A DNA stretch of 8,138 nt. Source: Bacteroidia bacterium (lineage in GTDB: Bacteria; Bacteroidota; Bacteroidia; B-17B0; Aurantibacillaceae). The stretch is from contig JACMLS010000210.1 of NCBI GenBank assembly GCA_014379485.1, forward strand, positions 1-8,138, in the 5' to 3' direction. Made by a program: the position numbers and the translations under genes. Below, piece by piece: positions 6,301-8,138 of this stretch. The notes under the pieces are model-generated. The model searched no databases, had not been told where the DNA came from, and saw nothing but the letters and a program-made list of their open reading frames with translations. Numbering within the stretch: the stretch's first letter is position 1; the number at the start of each line of letters is the position of its first letter.

Positions 6301-6732
6301 TCAACGTTCCAAAAACCTTCTTTTCACTTCTTCCCAACTCACCACATTCTCCGGGTTCTTCTTATAACTTTCATACCTCTCTTTGATGAAAGCTAATTCC
6401 TCTTCATTAGGTGGAAGGTCATCAACTTCATTACTGATTCCATCCCAAATATCCTGAACTAACGAAATTTTTTCATCAACAGATAATTTCATCAGTTCAC
6501 TAAAGATTTTCTTATTTGCAGAAACAAGCATTTGGGCGAATTCCCTCCAGCTTTCCAAACTATTATTCTTATTCTCATATTTTTCATCGGGCTCTTTTAC
6601 ATTTCCGGAATTTCCAGCATCAGATTTCTGTGCCGCGTTTTCTTCCGCAATTTTTTCCCAAAGTGCGTCAACGGCCAATTGCTTGTCGTACAATTCCAGC
6701 GTTAAAATATATTTCAGGATTTCGTCTTTCAT
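6301..6732 (-). CDS. Addiction-module antitoxin (TIGR02574-type C-terminus) with N-terminal extension
   Basis: Residues 81-143 match the putative addiction module component family: LSVDEKISLVQDIWDGI, LPPNEEELAFIKERYESY, NPENVVSWEEVKRRF. The family is usually about 70-75 aa and partners RelE/ParE toxins, which this one precedes by 6 bp. Here the protein is 143 aa. Residues 1-32 (LELYDKQLAVDALWEKIAEE) faintly echo the C-terminal motif (Leu, Lys, Val, Trp, Ile, Glu in register, offset 71), joined by a low-complexity Asn/Glu/Lys linker (33-58). The ATG at 6730-6732 directly follows the sucA TAG stop with no gap and in the same frame. Internal ATGs at residues 68 and 81 could start a family-sized antitoxin, so the long start is plausible but unproven. 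The product should bind and neutralise the toxin and may autoregulate transcription, although no operator is visible. Confidence 0.82.
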   Translation of the reverse strand: MKDEILKYILTLELYDKQLAVDALWEKIAEENAAQKSDAGNSGNVKEPDEKYENKNNSLESWREFAQMLVSANKKIFSELMKLSVDEKISLVQDIWDGISNEVDDLPPNEEELAFIKERYESYKKNPENVVSWEEVKRRFLER

Positions 6733-8138
6733 CTACTTCGTTAAAACCTTTGTAAATATTTTTTCCATTATTTCTTCATTTTCTTTTGCGTGTCGTTTAG
6801 CATAACCGGTTGCAGGGCTTGCAGACTCGTGTCGCCCTACATATTTCAGTTCAACACCGTTCCACCAATGCTTCACGTATCTCCATGCTGCTGCATTTTC
6901 AGGTTCTTCCTGTATCCAAATATATTCATTTGCGTTGCTATATTTTTTCAGGATAGCATTTAATTGTTTTTCAGGAAAAGGGTAAATTTGTTCCAATCTC
7001 ACAAAAGCAATATCGTCTGCGCCTTCTTTTGCTCTTCTCTCAATTAAATCGTAATAAATTTTGCCGCTGCAAAAACCTATGCGTTTTACTTTTTTTGCAT
7101 CGGCAGCTGTATCGTCCATCACTTCCTGAAAATTTGTTTTTGTAAAATCTTCGAGTTTACTTACGCAGGATGGGTAGCGCAATAATTTCTTTGGTGTAAA
7201 GCAGAACAATGGTTTTCTGAAATCGCGTTTTAACTGGCGACGAATTACGTGAAACTGTTGCGCAGGTGTTGTACAATTTACAACCTGCACGTTGTTTTCG
7301 GCACAGAGTTGTAAAAACCTTTCCATTCGGGCTGATGAATGTTCAGGCCCCTGCCCCTCATAACCGTGCGGCAGAAGAACCATAATCCCATTCATCCTTC
7401 TCCATTTATATTCTGCAGCAACAATGTATTGGTCAATGATTATTTGTGCGCCGTTAAAAAAATCACCGAACTGCGCTTCCCAGATGGTAAGAATATCAGG
7501 CGAAGCAAATGCATAACCATATTCAAATCCAAGCACACCGTATTCACTTAACAAAGAATTAAAAATTCTTAATTCGCCTTTAGCGCCAAAATTATTGAGT
7601 GGTGTGTATTCTACTTCGCTGTCTTCTACTTTTACAACTGCGTGGCGGTGAGAAAAAGTTCCGCGTTCAACATCCTGCCCGCTGAAACGAACGTGGTGTC
7701 CTTCATTCATTAAAGTAGCATACGCCATCAACTCGCCCATTGCCCAATCGTAATTGTCATTGGTGATCATGTTGCGGCGGTCTTCAAAGATCTTTTCTAT
7801 TTTGTTGATGAATTTTTTATCTGTTGGAAGTGTTGCAGTTTTACCGGCTATTTCTAAAAACAATTTTCCATCAACTTTTGTTTCGGGCGATTTATCAAAA
7901 GCTTCGGGCCCCGCCATTTTAATTCCTGACCAATATCCATCTAAGAAAGAAGTGATCTTTGCTTTTTCTGTTTGTCTTGCTTCGGCTAAATTCTGTTCGA
8001 GGTAGGCTTTGAATTCTTTTTCCATTTCTTTCATCTCCTCAGCAGAAAAAGTGCCTTCGCTCAATAATTTTTTAGTATAAATTTCGCGCGGATTGGGATG
8101 CGCGGCAATTGCTTTGTAAAGTAAGGGCTGTGTAAAAC
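6733..8138 (-). CDS. sucA: 2-oxoglutarate dehydrogenase E1 component, C-terminal half (5' end outside window)
   Basis: This is the thiamine-diphosphate-dependent E1 subunit that decarboxylates 2-oxoglutarate and succinylates the lipoyl group of E2. Only the last 467 or so codons are present. The frame runs open to the window edge with conserved sequence (QPLLYKAIAAHPNPREIYTK), so the TTG at 8062-8064 is not a start. Seen in order, counting from the edge: the pyrimidine-binding transketolase-like domain with FSGQDVERGTFSHRH (about 151-165) and GFEYGYAFASPD (about 203-214), then LLPHGYEGQGPEHSSAR (about 254-270), hallmarks of this family. The C-terminal domain follows (KPLFCFTPKKLLRYP, RLEQIYPFPEKQL, then a segment ending WRYVKHWW). 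The full protein should be about 900 aa. The C-terminus ends in FTKVLTK and TAG. The antitoxin begins at the next base, and odhB follows the toxin. Confidence 0.97.
   Translation of the reverse strand, partial: FTQPLLYKAIAAHPNPREIYTKKLLSEGTFSAEEMKEMEKEFKAYLEQNLAEARQTEKAKITSFLDGYWSGIKMAGPEAFDKSPETKVDGKLFLEIAGKTATLPTDKKFINKIEKIFEDRRNMITNDNYDWAMGELMAYATLMNEGHHVRFSGQDVERGTFSHRHAVVKVEDSEVEYTPLNNFGAKGELRIFNSLLSEYGVLGFEYGYAFASPDILTIWEAQFGDFFNGAQIIIDQYIVAAEYKWRRMNGIMVLLPHGYEGQGPEHSSARMERFLQLCAENNVQVVNCTTPAQQFHVIRRQLKRDFRKPLFCFTPKKLLRYPSCVSKLEDFTKTNFQEVMDDTAADAKKVKRIGFCSGKIYYDLIERRAKEGADDIAFVRLEQIYPFPEKQLNAILKKYSNANEYIWIQEEPENAAAWRYVKHWWNGVELKYVGRHESASPATGYAKRHAKENEEIMEKIFTKVLTK

Noticed and set aside
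8062..8064. TTG as the start of a 443-aa sucA
   Set aside because: The 24 codons upstream encode conserved E1 sequence. The gene simply continues past the window edge.

Overview
The window looks like chromosomal DNA of a member of the Bacteroidota. The evidence is a secreted beta-propeller protein with a type IX secretion (T9SS) C-terminal sorting domain, a short-signal TPR lipoprotein, A/T-rich leaders without clear Shine-Dalgarno sequences, sucA and odhB proteins of Bacteroidota style, and moderate-to-low GC. No RNA genes, insertion sequences or CRISPR arrays are visible.

Layout: (1) Positions 1-2023, plus strand, hold the 3' part of a large secreted protein with Asp-box/sortilin-like repeats and a T9SS sorting domain. 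(2) Positions 2024-2155 are a convergent intergenic region with a two-hairpin element that can act as a bidirectional terminator. (3) Positions 2156-4570, minus strand, hold a tight three-gene cluster, read in this order: a secreted protein of unknown function (219 aa), a TPR lipoprotein (337 aa, nine exact 34-residue repeats), and an unrecognised 236-aa protein. The gaps are 16 and 14 bp. (4) Positions 4571-4711 hold a strong minus-strand terminator and a second, diverged copy of the two-hairpin element. (5) Positions 4712-8138, minus strand, hold the 2-oxoglutarate dehydrogenase operon: the C-terminal half of sucA (E1), then a type II toxin-antitoxin pair, then odhB/sucB (E2).

E1 and E2 are two subunits of one TCA-cycle complex that converts 2-oxoglutarate to succinyl-CoA. 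The notable feature is that an addiction-module antitoxin and a RelE/ParE-family toxin sit exactly between them. The antitoxin ATG directly follows the sucA stop codon in the same frame, and the toxin starts only 6 bp after the antitoxin stop. The pair is therefore very likely co-transcribed with the E1 and E2 genes. The antitoxin is about twice the usual size of its family and carries an N-terminal half that faintly repeats its C-terminal motif.

The other item of interest is the two-hairpin intergenic repeat. It occurs twice in the window in the same orientation, each time at the 3' end of a minus-strand transcription unit. One hairpin shows a compensated base pair and the other keeps a tandem G-A/G-A mismatch. 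I see no wholly new multi-gene system. The embedded toxin-antitoxin pair, the repeat family and the unknown three-gene secreted cluster are the parts that deserve a second look.
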